A DNA stretch of 64,000 nucleotides from Phyllobacteriaceae bacterium (GTDB taxonomy: Bacteria > Pseudomonadota > Alphaproteobacteria > Rhizobiales > Rhizobiaceae). The notes under the pieces are model-generated. The model ran no database searches. It was not told the origin of the DNA and saw only the letters and a program-made list of their open reading frames with translations. The translations under genes and the position numbers were made by a program. The stretch lies in assembly GCA_002708825.1 (NCBI GenBank), contig PAPF01000007.1:205572-269571 (forward strand), written 5' to 3'. Positions 35,358-42,845 of this stretch are shown piece by piece. The first letter of the stretch is position 1; each line of letters starts with the position of its first letter.

Positions 35358-36223
35358 AACCGTCGCGCCATATCACCCTGACCGGCGTCGAGGGCAATCG
35401 CCTGGAGGCCGAGATATGGGGCAGTTCCGGTCATCCCGTGGTGCTGCTTCACGGCGGCGGCCAGACGCGCCATGCCTGGTCGCGCACGGCCGTGCGGCTT
35501 GCCGCGGCCGGCATGCGGGCCATGGCGGTGGACCTGCGCGGCCATGGCGCGAGCGAATGGGTCCAGACCGGCCACTACCGCTTTGCCGACTACGGCCGCG
35601 ACGCCGATGCCATTGTCGAGCAGGTTGCCGACCTGTTCGGGGAAGCCCCGTCCGGCGTCGGTGCGTCGCTCGGCGGCCTTTCGCTGCTGACCAGCGAAAT
35701 CAACATACGCCCCAGGCTTTCCTCGCTCGTCCTGGTCGATGTCGTGCCGCGCATGAACCGGCAGGGCGTGGCCCACATCCTCGCCTTCATGGCTTCGCGC
35801 CTGTCCAACGGCTTTGCCTCGCTGGAGGAAGCCGCCGACGCCATTGCCGCCTACCTGCCGCATCGCAAGCGGCCGCGCTCGCTGGAAGGGCTGCGAAAGA
35901 ACCTGCGCGTTGGCGAGGACGGCCGCTACCGCTGGCACTGGGATCCGGCCTTCTCGACGGGCGAATACAATATCGACCGGGGTGCCGAGGCCCACATGAT
36001 TGCACTCGATGCCAATCTCGACCGTCTTGACCTGCCGGTCCTGCTGGTGCGCGGCATGCAGTCGGAACTGGTGGACGAGGAGGTCGCGCGCGATGTCGTG
36101 GCACGTCTGCCGCTGGGCGAATATGCCGATGTCGGCGGCGCCGGCCACATGGTTGCCGGCGACCGCAATGACGCATTCTGCGACGCCATCCTGGCATTCC
36201 TCAGCCGGGTCGAGGCGGCCTGA
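35354..36223 (+). CDS. alpha/beta-fold hydrolase, second copy
   Basis: A 289-residue serine hydrolase with VVLLHGGGQTRHAW (oxyanion), AVDLRGHGAS, nucleophile in GASLGGLS, acid in the RGMQSELVD region and His in GGAGHMVAGD. It resembles epoxide hydrolase or haloperoxidase-like proteins more than the first copy does; the HG-G-x-W loop fits that group. The GTG start overlaps the previous stop. It is convergent with the crotonase gene. Confidence 0.83.
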   Translation: MKPSRHITLTGVEGNRLEAEIWGSSGHPVVLLHGGGQTRHAWSRTAVRLAAAGMRAMAVDLRGHGASEWVQTGHYRFADYGRDADAIVEQVADLFGEAPSGVGASLGGLSLLTSEINIRPRLSSLVLVDVVPRMNRQGVAHILAFMASRLSNGFASLEEAADAIAAYLPHRKRPRSLEGLRKNLRVGEDGRYRWHWDPAFSTGEYNIDRGAEAHMIALDANLDRLDLPVLLVRGMQSELVDEEVARDVVARLPLGEYADVGGAGHMVAGDRNDAFCDAILAFLSRVEAA

Positions 36224-36253
36224 ATCCCCCGCTTTTACTGCGGCCTGGCGCCG

Positions 36254-37045
36254 TCAGCGGCCCTTGAAGACAGGCTTGCGTTTTTCGCGAAAGGCGGTCC
36301 GGCCCTCCGCGTAGTCGGCGCTGTCGAAGGTGGCCGAACCGAGGCTGCGTGCCAGGGCCGCATCCGCCTCCGTCTTGCTGGTCACCGCGCGTATGGCTGC
36401 CTTGGAAGCCCGCACCGACAAGGGCGCATTGGCCGCGATCGCTTCCGCCATTGCCGTGGCGCGCGCATCGAGTGCCATGCGGTCGCCTTCGATTTCCAGC
36501 AGGAAACCCGCCGCAAGTGCCTGCGCGGCCGTGATGCGCGCCGCCGAGAAGGTCAGCCACTTCGCCATCTGCGCCCCGGCTGCCGTCACGATGTCGATCA
36601 TTGCGTCCTGTGGATAGGCCAGGCCGAGGCGCGCGGCCGGTACGGCGAACGTGGCATCGGGCGTGGCAAGGCGCAGGTCGCACGCCGCGGCCAGTCCGAA
36701 ACCGCCGCCGAAACAGATGCCAGAAATGGCCGCGATGACCGGAAAGGGCGCCTCCCGCAGGGCCGTGAAGGCATCGGAATTGGCCTGTTCATAGGCCCTT
36801 GCGGTTTGCGCGTCGCGGCGCACCGTGTCGAACTCGCCGATATCGGCACCGGCCGAGAAGTCCGCCCCCTCGCCGGAAAGGATGAGGGCGCGAACATCCC
36901 CGGAGCCAGCCCAGGCGGCAACCTCGTCGGCCATCGCCCGCCACATTGCCTGGGTGACCGCGTTCTTGCGCTGCGGCCTGTTGATGGTCAGCCGGGCAAT
37001 GCCGTCATCCAGCCGCGCTTCCAGTCCGTCCGCGATTTCCGCCAT
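36254..37045 (-). CDS. enoyl-CoA hydratase/isomerase family protein
   Basis: A 263-residue crotonase-fold protein. The two oxyanion segments are FSAGADIGEFD and SGICFGGGFGLAAACDLRLA. In classical hydratases a catalytic Glu sits in the PEILLG segment; here it reads PAARLG, with Ala at the Glu position, so a typical hydratase reaction is doubtful. The C-terminal YAEGRTAFREKRKPVFKGR is a normal crotonase end. It stands alone, divergent from cysE. Confidence 0.8.
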   Translation of the reverse strand: MAEIADGLEARLDDGIARLTINRPQRKNAVTQAMWRAMADEVAAWAGSGDVRALILSGEGADFSAGADIGEFDTVRRDAQTARAYEQANSDAFTALREAPFPVIAAISGICFGGGFGLAAACDLRLATPDATFAVPAARLGLAYPQDAMIDIVTAAGAQMAKWLTFSAARITAAQALAAGFLLEIEGDRMALDARATAMAEAIAANAPLSVRASKAAIRAVTSKTEADAALARSLGSATFDSADYAEGRTAFREKRKPVFKGR

Positions 37046-37050
37046 TGTTG

Positions 37051-37079
37051 AACCCGGTTGAGTGCTGTTTCACCGGGTT
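37051..37079. promoter_or_regulatory. inverted repeat at the crotonase start
   Basis: AACCCGGT and ACCGGGTT are perfect 8-base arms 13 bases apart, beginning five bases before the crotonase ATG. It may be an operator in the divergent region or a leader hairpin that covers the ribosome site. Confidence 0.4.
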
Positions 37080-37095
37080 GTGAAAAGTTTGCGGT

Positions 37096-37123
37096 TTGAA
37101 TGCAAGCCGTTCTGACCTATTTT
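37096..37123 (+). promoter_or_regulatory. candidate cysE promoter
   Basis: TTGAAT and TATTTT are separated by 16 bases, ending 31 bases before the cysE start, with no other gene between. The match to the sigma70 consensus is moderate. Confidence 0.45.
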
Positions 37124-37154
37124 CCCGCAAAGGCACCATCGTGAGGTATCCGTC

Positions 37155-37979
37155 ATGGCGATCCAGTCCGCAAAGAGCGCCGGCAACCTGAAACCGGTCG
37201 ACCCGATCTGGTCGCAGGTCCGCCACGAGGCACGGCAGGCGGTAGAGAACGATCCGCTCCTGGCCGCCTTCCTCTACTCGACGATCCTCAACCACGATTC
37301 GCTGGAGGATGCCGTCGTCCATCGCGTCGCCGAAAGGCTCGATCACCCCGATCTCGGCGCCGACCTGATCCGCCAGACCTTCGCGGTGATGATGCGTGGC
37401 GATTCGTCCTTTTCCGAAAGCCTGCGCGTCGACATCCAGGCGGTCTTCGACCGGGATCCCGCCTGCACGCGCTATCTTCAGCCTGTGCTCTATTTCAAGG
37501 GATTCCATGCGATCCAGACCCATCGGCTTGCCCACTGGCTGTGGCAGCAGGGCAGGGAGGATTTCGCGCTCTACCTGCAAAGCCGCTCGTCGGCGGTGTT
37601 CCAGACCGACATCAATCCGGCCACGCGCATCGGCAAGGGCATATTCCTCGACCATGCCACGGGTCTTGTCGTCGGCGCGACCGCCGTCATCGAGGACGAC
37701 GTCTCCATTCTCCAGGGTGTGACGCTGGGCGGCACGGGCAAGGAAGACGGCGACCGTCATCCCAAGATCCGGCGCGGCGTGCTCATCGGCGCAGGCGCCA
37801 AGATCCTCGGCAATATCGAGATCGGCGCGGGTGCCAAGGTGGCTTCCGGCTCGGTCGTGCTCGAAGCCGTCCCGCCCTGCAAGACGGTTGCCGGCGTTCC
37901 GGCCCGCATTGTCGGCGAGAGCGGCTGTGCCGAACCGGCGCGCGACATGGACCAGCGCATCGCGGTGCGCGACCGCTGA
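37155..37979 (+). CDS. cysE: serine O-acetyltransferase
   Basis: A 274-residue enzyme making O-acetylserine for cysteine synthesis. The helical N-terminal domain has PIWSQVRHEARQAVENDP, the His/Asp active residues are in the GIFLDHATGLVVG region, and the left-handed beta-helix runs from about residue 165 with GAKILGNIEIGAGAKVASGS. The length matches other CysE. The C-terminal tail (MDQRIAVRDR) lacks the usual Ile end that binds CysK, so complex formation is uncertain. Confidence 0.94.
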   Translation: MAIQSAKSAGNLKPVDPIWSQVRHEARQAVENDPLLAAFLYSTILNHDSLEDAVVHRVAERLDHPDLGADLIRQTFAVMMRGDSSFSESLRVDIQAVFDRDPACTRYLQPVLYFKGFHAIQTHRLAHWLWQQGREDFALYLQSRSSAVFQTDINPATRIGKGIFLDHATGLVVGATAVIEDDVSILQGVTLGGTGKEDGDRHPKIRRGVLIGAGAKILGNIEIGAGAKVASGSVVLEAVPPCKTVAGVPARIVGESGCAEPARDMDQRIAVRDR

Positions 37980-38106
37980 GCGGAACGAAACGGCTCGTTC
38001 GGGGTTTACACCCGCCCGTCCATCATGCCAGAAGCGCCGTTGCCGGCCGGGCTGTGCCCCGGTGCGCAAAAGCAACGACGATCATCAGCGGACGGAGCAG
38101 GATACC

Positions 38107-38316
38107 TTGAAACCCGATGAATTGCGCAAGCTCGACGCCTATTTCAAGCGGACCTTCATGAACCAGGCTCTGCAGGTCAAGGCGCGCCCGCGCAAGACCG
38201 ATTCCTGCGAACTCTACCTCGGCGACGAGTTTCTCGGCATCATCGACCGGATCGAGGAAGAGGGCGAGGTGTCCTACAATCTCGCCATGGCGATTCTCGA
38301 CATCGACCTGGAATGA
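38107..38316 (+). CDS. DUF3126 family protein
   Basis: A 69-residue protein with a TTG start (KPDELRKLDAYFKRTF) preceded by GGAGCAGG. The core CELYLGDEFLGIIDRIEEEG is characteristic of DUF3126, a small family I know from Hyphomicrobiales, often beside cysE. It is rich in charged residues and has no signal. The function is unknown. Confidence 0.78.
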   Translation: MKPDELRKLDAYFKRTFMNQALQVKARPRKTDSCELYLGDEFLGIIDRIEEEGEVSYNLAMAILDIDLE

Positions 38317-38325
38317 AGGCCCTTG

Positions 38326-38345
38326 CCGGCGGGTTTACCCGCCGG
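38326..38345. terminator. hairpin between convergent genes
   Basis: CCGGCGGG and CCCGCCGG are perfect 8-base arms around TTTA; the loop contains the stop of the minus-strand gene. There is no U-tract, so termination activity is uncertain, but it sits exactly where two convergent transcripts meet. Confidence 0.35.
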
Positions 38346-39063
38346 TGACCAGCAGCCTGCGCGCAAGCGCCAGGACCGCGGCGTCAAGATGGCGCCACTC
38401 GCCCAGCATCTCCTTTGAAAACCGGTAGGTCAGCGACAGGTTGTCGCCGACATGGACGTCGCGCTCGCAAGCCGCGATCGCCTCGCGCGCGGCTTCGCCC
38501 GCCAGGCAGCGGGCCGCGAAGGGCGCCTGGCCGGCACGTTCCCCCAGCACCAGCAATTCGCCCAGATAGCCAGTCTTCTCCTGGAAGCCGTGCATGGTGA
38601 GCCCCGACGGGCCCTCGATGCCCGGCCGGATGATGAGTTCGTTGTAGATCGGTCCGACCCGCCCGGACATGTCGCGTGACATCATCCGCTCCTGGAAGGT
38701 GAGGAAGACGATCGTTCCGCGCTCGCCGGTATTGTTGAATGCGTCCGCGTGGGCGCGGCTGTAACCGGTCATGTCCGGCCAGCGCGCATAGAGTTGAAGT
38801 TGCGGCCAGCTTCCGTCCGTGCGCTGCCACGATTCGCGGATCATGTTGGATGGCACGTGCAGCACGTTGTTGCCCATCACGATCTCGCGGATGCGCGTGT
38901 CCTCGGTGTGGCCGGCCATGGCGATGGCCCGGCCGTAATGCTTGCCCGCCACGTAGATGGCAAGCGAGACCAGCAACAGGCCTGCGAAGACGAGGAACAC
39001 GCGCATCATGAAGCGCGCGTCGAGTTGCCTGACGATCAGTTCAGGATTGGCGGATGCGGTCAT
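38335..39063 (-). CDS. membrane-anchored hypothetical protein
   Basis: A 242-residue protein with one membrane span near residues 20-39 (MRVFLVFAGLLLVSLAIYVA) and a large, probably periplasmic remainder. Features there include VPSNMIRESWQR, TMHGFQEKTGYLGELLVLG and a Cys pair (RCLAGEA, ACERDV). The family is unknown to me by name; similar rhizobial proteins exist. The start at 39063 avoids a longer, Cys-containing extension. Confidence 0.65.
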   Translation of the reverse strand: MTASANPELIVRQLDARFMMRVFLVFAGLLLVSLAIYVAGKHYGRAIAMAGHTEDTRIREIVMGNNVLHVPSNMIRESWQRTDGSWPQLQLYARWPDMTGYSRAHADAFNNTGERGTIVFLTFQERMMSRDMSGRVGPIYNELIIRPGIEGPSGLTMHGFQEKTGYLGELLVLGERAGQAPFAARCLAGEAAREAIAACERDVHVGDNLSLTYRFSKEMLGEWRHLDAAVLALARRLLVTGG

Positions 39064-39157
39064 GGTGTCCCGGCATGAAACGGAATCGGCTGGCACGCGC
39101 CTTGCGAGCGTTTGTCGGAACCTATCCTTCGTCGCTTATGGTAAACGGTGCGTAAAG

Positions 39158-39484
39158 ATGGACGGCATGCTCCTGTTTTTGTTCGCCTGGCTGACCGGTC
39201 TCACCGTGGCCGGCAGTGTTTCCGCCATCGCCGAGGCGGCATCGGCCCGCCCGGTCACCTTCTGGCCGCCGTTCGTTTCCCGGGCGCACATCCTGCGTTC
39301 GCTTGCCTTCACCGCGTTGGCCGGTCCGGCCATGATGCTCAACGATGCCTTGGATGCCTGGCGGGGCAGGGCCGTTTCCGGCTGGACGCTGGGCGTCGCC
39401 GTGGTGGTGGTCAATGCCTGGGCACTGGCCCTCGGCATCCTTTCGCTGGCGCTTTTGACGGCTGTTTTTCCGGCCGGCGTCTGA
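39158..39484 (+). CDS. small membrane protein, DUF6949-like
   Basis: A 108-residue protein with about three hydrophobic segments (MLLFLFAWLTGLTVAGSVSA, SLAFTALAGPAMMLNDAL and the C-terminal WTLGVAVVVVNAWALALGIL). I think it belongs to DUF6949, with modest certainty. Starts at 39158 and 39167 are both possible. The function is unknown. Confidence 0.6.
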   Translation: MDGMLLFLFAWLTGLTVAGSVSAIAEAASARPVTFWPPFVSRAHILRSLAFTALAGPAMMLNDALDAWRGRAVSGWTLGVAVVVVNAWALALGILSLALLTAVFPAGV

Positions 39485-39530
39485 TAGGACTCCCGCGTTG
39501 GAACAGCGGTGAACCGAGGGAGGGACAGGA

Positions 39531-40058
39531 ATGCCGGTATATGCGCTTGCCGATCGCCAGCCGAGTTTCGAGGACCGGGAAAGCGTCTGGATCGCGCCGG
39601 ATGCCCGTGTCATCGGCGAAATCCGTATCGGCCGCGATGTCGGCATCTGGTTCGGCGCCGTCCTGCGCGGCGACAACGAACCGATCACGCTGGGCGACGG
39701 GACGAATGTGCAGGAGCACACCGTGATGCACACCGATATCGGCTATCCGCTGACGGTGGGCAAGGGCTGCACCGTCGGCCACCGGGCGATGCTGCATGGC
39801 TGCACGGTCGGCGACAACACGCTGATCGGAATGGGTGCCATCGTTCTCAACGGAGCCCGCATCGGCGCCAATTGCCTTGTCGGCGCGGGGGCGCTCGTCA
39901 CCGAGGGCAAGGAATTCCCCGACAACAGCCTCATCGTCGGGTCGCCGGCACGCGCCGTGCGCACCCTTGATGACCGCGCCGTCCAGACGCTCAAGGCGTC
40001 CGCGCTGCACTACATCGAAAAGCAGCGCCTTTTCGCCGGCGCCCTGAAGGAATTGTAA
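39531..40058 (+). CDS. gamma-carbonic-anhydrase family protein
   Basis: A 175-residue left-handed beta-helix protein with hexapeptide repeats throughout (for example IGRDVGIWFGAVLRGD, VGKGCTVGHRAMLHGC, IGANCLVGAGALV). The three His zinc ligands of gamma-CA are in HTVMHT and VGHRAMLHG, so metal binding is likely. It could be a carbonic anhydrase-like enzyme or a YrdA/PaaY-type protein; activity cannot be told from sequence. Confidence 0.85.
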   Translation: MPVYALADRQPSFEDRESVWIAPDARVIGEIRIGRDVGIWFGAVLRGDNEPITLGDGTNVQEHTVMHTDIGYPLTVGKGCTVGHRAMLHGCTVGDNTLIGMGAIVLNGARIGANCLVGAGALVTEGKEFPDNSLIVGSPARAVRTLDDRAVQTLKASALHYIEKQRLFAGALKEL

Positions 40059-40078
40059 TCTGCCCGCCTGAAAAAGGT

Positions 40079-40110
40079 GGAGCCGGCCTCGGGGATCGGA
40101 GGCCGGCTCC
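40079..40110 (-). terminator. terminator of the LapG-type peptidase gene
   Basis: A perfect 12-base stem (GGAGCCGGCCTC/GAGGCCGGCTCC, loop of 8). On the minus strand it is followed by ACCTTTTTC. It lies between the convergent gamma-CA and peptidase genes, 52 bases past the peptidase stop. Confidence 0.8.
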
Positions 40111-40162
40111 TGCAACCCGGTCATGGGGGACGGGGAGTTGGGGACTTGACCGGGTATTCCGT

Positions 40163-40759
40163 TCAGCGCCGGATCGAGCCGACACTGCGGGCGCGGCTGT
40201 AATTGATCGACACCCAGACGCCGGCATTCCTGGATGATTGCCGTTTGAGATAGCGGTATTCGGTCTTGTCCCAGGCCAGGACGCGCGGCTCCAGGTTGTC
40301 GAGGATGAAGTCGCCGAGATCCGTCGACAGGGTCAGGACCGCGTGGCCGTCGCCATTGGGTTGCAGGACCACCGTGACGAGCAGTGCGGAGGCGGGAACG
40401 CCGGCCTTGATCAGCAGGCGGCGCTTCTCAAGCACATAATCCTCGCAATCCCCCTGCCGGCCCGGATAGGACCAGTATTCCTCGCGGCCCCACATCTCCA
40501 TGTCGGTGCGCGGCTGCACCATGACGTTGACGGTATCGTTGATCTCGATCACCCGGCTCCACAGCGCGCGCGTCAGCGTGACCTTTCCGGCCCCGCCCGT
40601 CCGTCCGCACTCGGAAGGGTAGCTCTGGCAGAATTCGTAGTGGCCGATGGGCTGCGACGTGATGCTGCCCGTGCGCATCGGCGAATTGGCATGCGCAAGG
40701 CCGGCGGACCCGGCAAATGCAACACCAGCTATCAGGACTTTCAGTATTTTGTTTTTCAT
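40163..40759 (-). CDS. transglutaminase-like cysteine peptidase (BTLCP, LapG type)
   Basis: A 198-residue exported protein: a signal peptide ends AHA near residue 24, then the papain-like fold. The catalytic triad is Cys105 in GDCEDYVLEKRRLL, His139 in GDGHAVLTL and Asp154 in FILDNLEP. In LapG of Pseudomonas, this family cleaves a surface adhesin unless c-di-GMP-bound LapD holds it. No lapA adhesin or lapD is next to it here. A PilZ gene lies upstream on the same strand. Two extra cysteines (C44, C52) may form a disulfide. Confidence 0.85.
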   Translation of the reverse strand: MKNKILKVLIAGVAFAGSAGLAHANSPMRTGSITSQPIGHYEFCQSYPSECGRTGGAGKVTLTRALWSRVIEINDTVNVMVQPRTDMEMWGREEYWSYPGRQGDCEDYVLEKRRLLIKAGVPASALLVTVVLQPNGDGHAVLTLSTDLGDFILDNLEPRVLAWDKTEYRYLKRQSSRNAGVWVSINYSRARSVGSIRR

Positions 40760-41060
40760 GTCCAGTCTCCCCGTGTGGAGAGAACAGTGACACATTCGAA
40801 TTTACTTCAAGCAAAGTTCGGCAATAGCACTTGATAGAAATAAAAATAAAAATTATTCGGAATTGCATCTGTATTTATATTGAATGAATAGAAAATATAA
40901 TTTGAATATTAGGCGAATTAGCAGAAACTTTAATTAGAAAGAAATTCCGTCGCGAAAGCCCGGATTAACCATCCCGGCCGGAGAAGGGCCGGAGCGCATG
41001 GCTGTTGGCGGAACGGGTGAGAAGCGTGCAAGCGGCACATGAGGCGCATGCACGGCAGCC
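40760..41060. other. AT-rich intergenic gap with a TTAACCAT site
   Basis: About 300 bases with no gene. From about 40800 to 40950 the sequence is strongly AT-rich (runs such as ATAAAAATAAAAATTATT), in sharp contrast to the rest of the window. TTAACCAT sits at 40965-40972. It may hold a promoter of the peptidase gene, or be a remnant of acquired DNA; no mobile-element sequence is recognisable. Confidence 0.5.
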
Positions 41061-41090
41061 AAAACAAGAAAACCGGCCGCAAGGGCCGGT
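41061..41090 (-). terminator. terminator of the PilZ gene
   Basis: On the minus strand ACCGGCC and GGCCGGT form the stem and TTTTCTTGTTTT follows. It begins 30 bases past the PilZ stop. Confidence 0.75.
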
Positions 41091-41119
41091 CTTCTGCGTG
41101 TCCCGGTGGGGGAAATGGG

Positions 41120-41728
41120 TCAGTTTTGCAGGGAGCCCGCGAGTTCCGCCTCGCGCTGGAGAACGGCGAATTCGACAGCGACACCTTCATCGAAGTGGCG
41201 AACGACCTGGCCGCGCATCGTCCCGAGGGTTACCTGTGTCCCGATGGCCGGCTTGACCTCGATTTCCACCGCGGCGCCGGAGAGCGAAAGATCGATGATC
41301 CGGCATTGGTACTGCCGCCCGTCGGTCAGCTTGAGCACGGAGATCGGATTGCGCGGGGCGACGCGTTCGTGCCGGCGGTCTTCCGGCAGGTCGAGTTCAT
41401 GCTTGTTGGCGAGCCACGTCAATTGCGCCGCCAGCTTGTCCTTCTTGCGCTCCGAAGCGATGATCGTGACCGCGAAGCCGTCCTGCAGGGTTCGGGTGAT
41501 GACGCCTTCCACGCGCCCGATGTGATCGAGATAGGCAATGCACTTCTCGCCCGGCTGGCCGGTGACATCGGTTCGAAGGGCCACGCTTCCAGGCGACATG
41601 TCGATGACCTGGCAGGGATGCTCCTCGCGGTCCTCCAGCATGAAACGTCCATAGACCTTCACGCTGACACGCTGGAAAGTGCGCCGCTCGGGCATGTCCG
41701 GCATGGGCTGTGGGGCAGGCATGCTCAT
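41120..41728 (-). CDS. tandem PilZ-domain c-di-GMP receptor
   Basis: A 202-residue protein with two PilZ-like domains. Domain 1 has ERRTFQRVSVKVYGR and VIDMSPGSVAL; domain 2 has EDRRHERVAPRNP and RIIDLSLSGAAVEIE. The second has both the RxxxR and the D-x-S-x-x-G elements that bind c-di-GMP; the first has DMSPGS and a looser Arg motif. There is no other output domain, so it should act through protein contacts. I chose 41728 (MSMPAPQ); a start at 41758 is possible. A TTAACCAT site lies 45 bases upstream. Confidence 0.82.
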   Translation of the reverse strand: MSMPAPQPMPDMPERRTFQRVSVKVYGRFMLEDREEHPCQVIDMSPGSVALRTDVTGQPGEKCIAYLDHIGRVEGVITRTLQDGFAVTIIASERKKDKLAAQLTWLANKHELDLPEDRRHERVAPRNPISVLKLTDGRQYQCRIIDLSLSGAAVEIEVKPAIGTQVTLGTMRGQVVRHFDEGVAVEFAVLQREAELAGSLQN

Positions 41729-41772
41729 CTTTGTCGTGTGCCTCGTCTGCGCTTTCATCCGAATGGACAGCC

Positions 41773-41798
41773 TTAACCATACGGGCGCAGGTGTTAAC
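41773..41798. promoter_or_regulatory. TTAACCAT plus GTTAAC sites upstream of PilZ
   Basis: TTAACCAT (41773-41780) and GTTAAC (41793-41798) lie in the gap between the PAS and PilZ genes. The spacing of 12 bases between them does not match TTAA-N7-TTAA, but each half is CtrA-like. The possible target is the PilZ gene. Confidence 0.35.
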
Positions 41799-41842
41799 AA
41801 CGGGTAAGTATCGCGGCCTCAACTTGTCGTTTTCCGGTGGTT

Positions 41843-42475
41843 TCAGGACAGTCCGCCATCGAGGACCATCAGATGGCGGACACGCCTGCCGGAAGGCTGG
41901 TCAAGGCCGTGGTCCATGTCCTCGACGGCCGGGCTGATCGGCGGGACGGCAACTTCGGGCCGGTTCTTCAGGAATACCGGTTCGCGGTCGGGGTCGACGA
42001 CGCGCAGGGCGGTCAGCCGGCATTCCGTAAGCGGATCGACGCAAAGCCAGAACGGCTTGTCCAGCACCACCGCGGAACCGAGTGCCCGCGCTCCGTCCCC
42101 GTTGCCCTGAATTGGCAGCAGGACCAGTTCCATTGCGATCATGCGCCCGGCGCGGCTGTGGCCTTCCAGGCTCAGCGCCACCACGCAATTGTCCCTGAAG
42201 GCGTTCCCGGCAAGACGGTTGACGATACGCCGGTCCCTGTCACTCCACAGGGAAGAGAACACGAAGCCCTTCAATTCCTTGCCGAACAGGGCGCAAAGCC
42301 GTGTGCCGGCCAGGCGGAACACGGCCTGGCCACGTGCGTCTTCCTCCAGGATGAAGGTGTCGCCGAGCAGGGAGCGGATGTCGGCCGGTTCGATCTCGTT
42401 GCGCCGCGGGGCAGGACGGCCATCCCGCAGCCTGTTCCAATACAGGAAAAGATCGATTGTCTTCTGGTCTTTCAT
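41843..42475 (-). CDS. PAS-domain protein (PAS_5 type)
   Basis: A 210-residue protein with a single N-terminal PAS_5-type domain: FLYWNRLRDGRPAPRRNEIE, LGDTFILEEDARGQAVFRLAG and LCALFGKELKGF. No kinase, GGDEF or HTH output is visible. The C-terminal part has no known domain. Such proteins are numerous in rhizobia, without known function. It shares orientation with PilZ, 114 bases upstream of it, but the gap holds its own putative sites. Confidence 0.78.
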   Translation of the reverse strand: MKDQKTIDLFLYWNRLRDGRPAPRRNEIEPADIRSLLGDTFILEEDARGQAVFRLAGTRLCALFGKELKGFVFSSLWSDRDRRIVNRLAGNAFRDNCVVALSLEGHSRAGRMIAMELVLLPIQGNGDGARALGSAVVLDKPFWLCVDPLTECRLTALRVVDPDREPVFLKNRPEVAVPPISPAVEDMDHGLDQPSGRRVRHLMVLDGGLS

Positions 42476-42612
42476 GGCACTTGTCCCACGATCTGTCAGC
42501 ATTTGTTCCATCGACGAACAGAATCGGTGTTCCCCGACAGGATTCATGGACACCGGGGCATAATGCGTGCCAGCGCCCGCAGGTTTCGATCGCGGGTTAT
42601 CAACGGGGCTTG

Positions 42613-42668
42613 GCCGTTAAGGTTAACAAAGGCTTTCCGTTGTGCCCGGCCGGTTCGTGTGGCATAAG
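42613..42668 (+). promoter_or_regulatory. promoter and TTAA-pair site of the candidate small RNA
   Basis: GTTAAGGTTAAC lies at 42616-42627, followed by TTGTGC (42640-42645) and CATAAG (42663-42668) with a 17-base spacer. The -10 matches four of six positions. The element resembles the one at 24996-25030. Confidence 0.35.
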
Positions 42669-42674
42669 GACATC

Positions 42675-42790
42675 AACGACGAAGCGCTTGGTATTGCAGC
42701 CCTTTCGTTGTTGACAGCCAGTTTCTTTCGGGGAGAGCAGGGGCTCGACCAGGCCGTTCGGGAAAACCCGGACGGCCTCTTTTTTTAACG
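42675..42790 (+). ncRNA. candidate small RNA with strong terminator
   Basis: A strong intrinsic terminator at 42751-42786 (12-base stem, AAAA loop, seven Ts) has no plus-strand gene before it: the upstream gene is on the opposite strand and starts at 42475. With a possible promoter ending at 42668, a transcript of about 115 bases is implied. A 48-codon open frame from a GTG at 42642 runs into the terminator, so a tiny protein cannot be excluded; it has no ribosome site. I do not recognise a known RNA family. Confidence 0.45.
42751..42786 (+). terminator. orphan intrinsic terminator
   Basis: The stem AGGCCGTTCGGG/CCCGGACGGCCT (one G-U pair) with an AAAA loop is followed by CTTTTTTT. It lies 60 bases before the rhomboid gene and in its direction, so it must end a transcript that begins upstream. 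Confidence 0.85.
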
Positions 42791-42845
42791 CCTTCCGGCC
42801 TGTAGGCTGCGCATCCCGTCAGACCCCCTGAAGGCATTGTCACCC

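Noticed and set aside
40800-40950. AT-rich island as a mobile element or attachment site
   Set aside because: No integrase, terminal repeat, tRNA end or target duplication is visible.
42642-42788. A 48-codon protein gene before rhomboid
   Set aside because: No ribosome site and no known family; its end coincides with the terminator. Kept only as an alternative to the small RNA.
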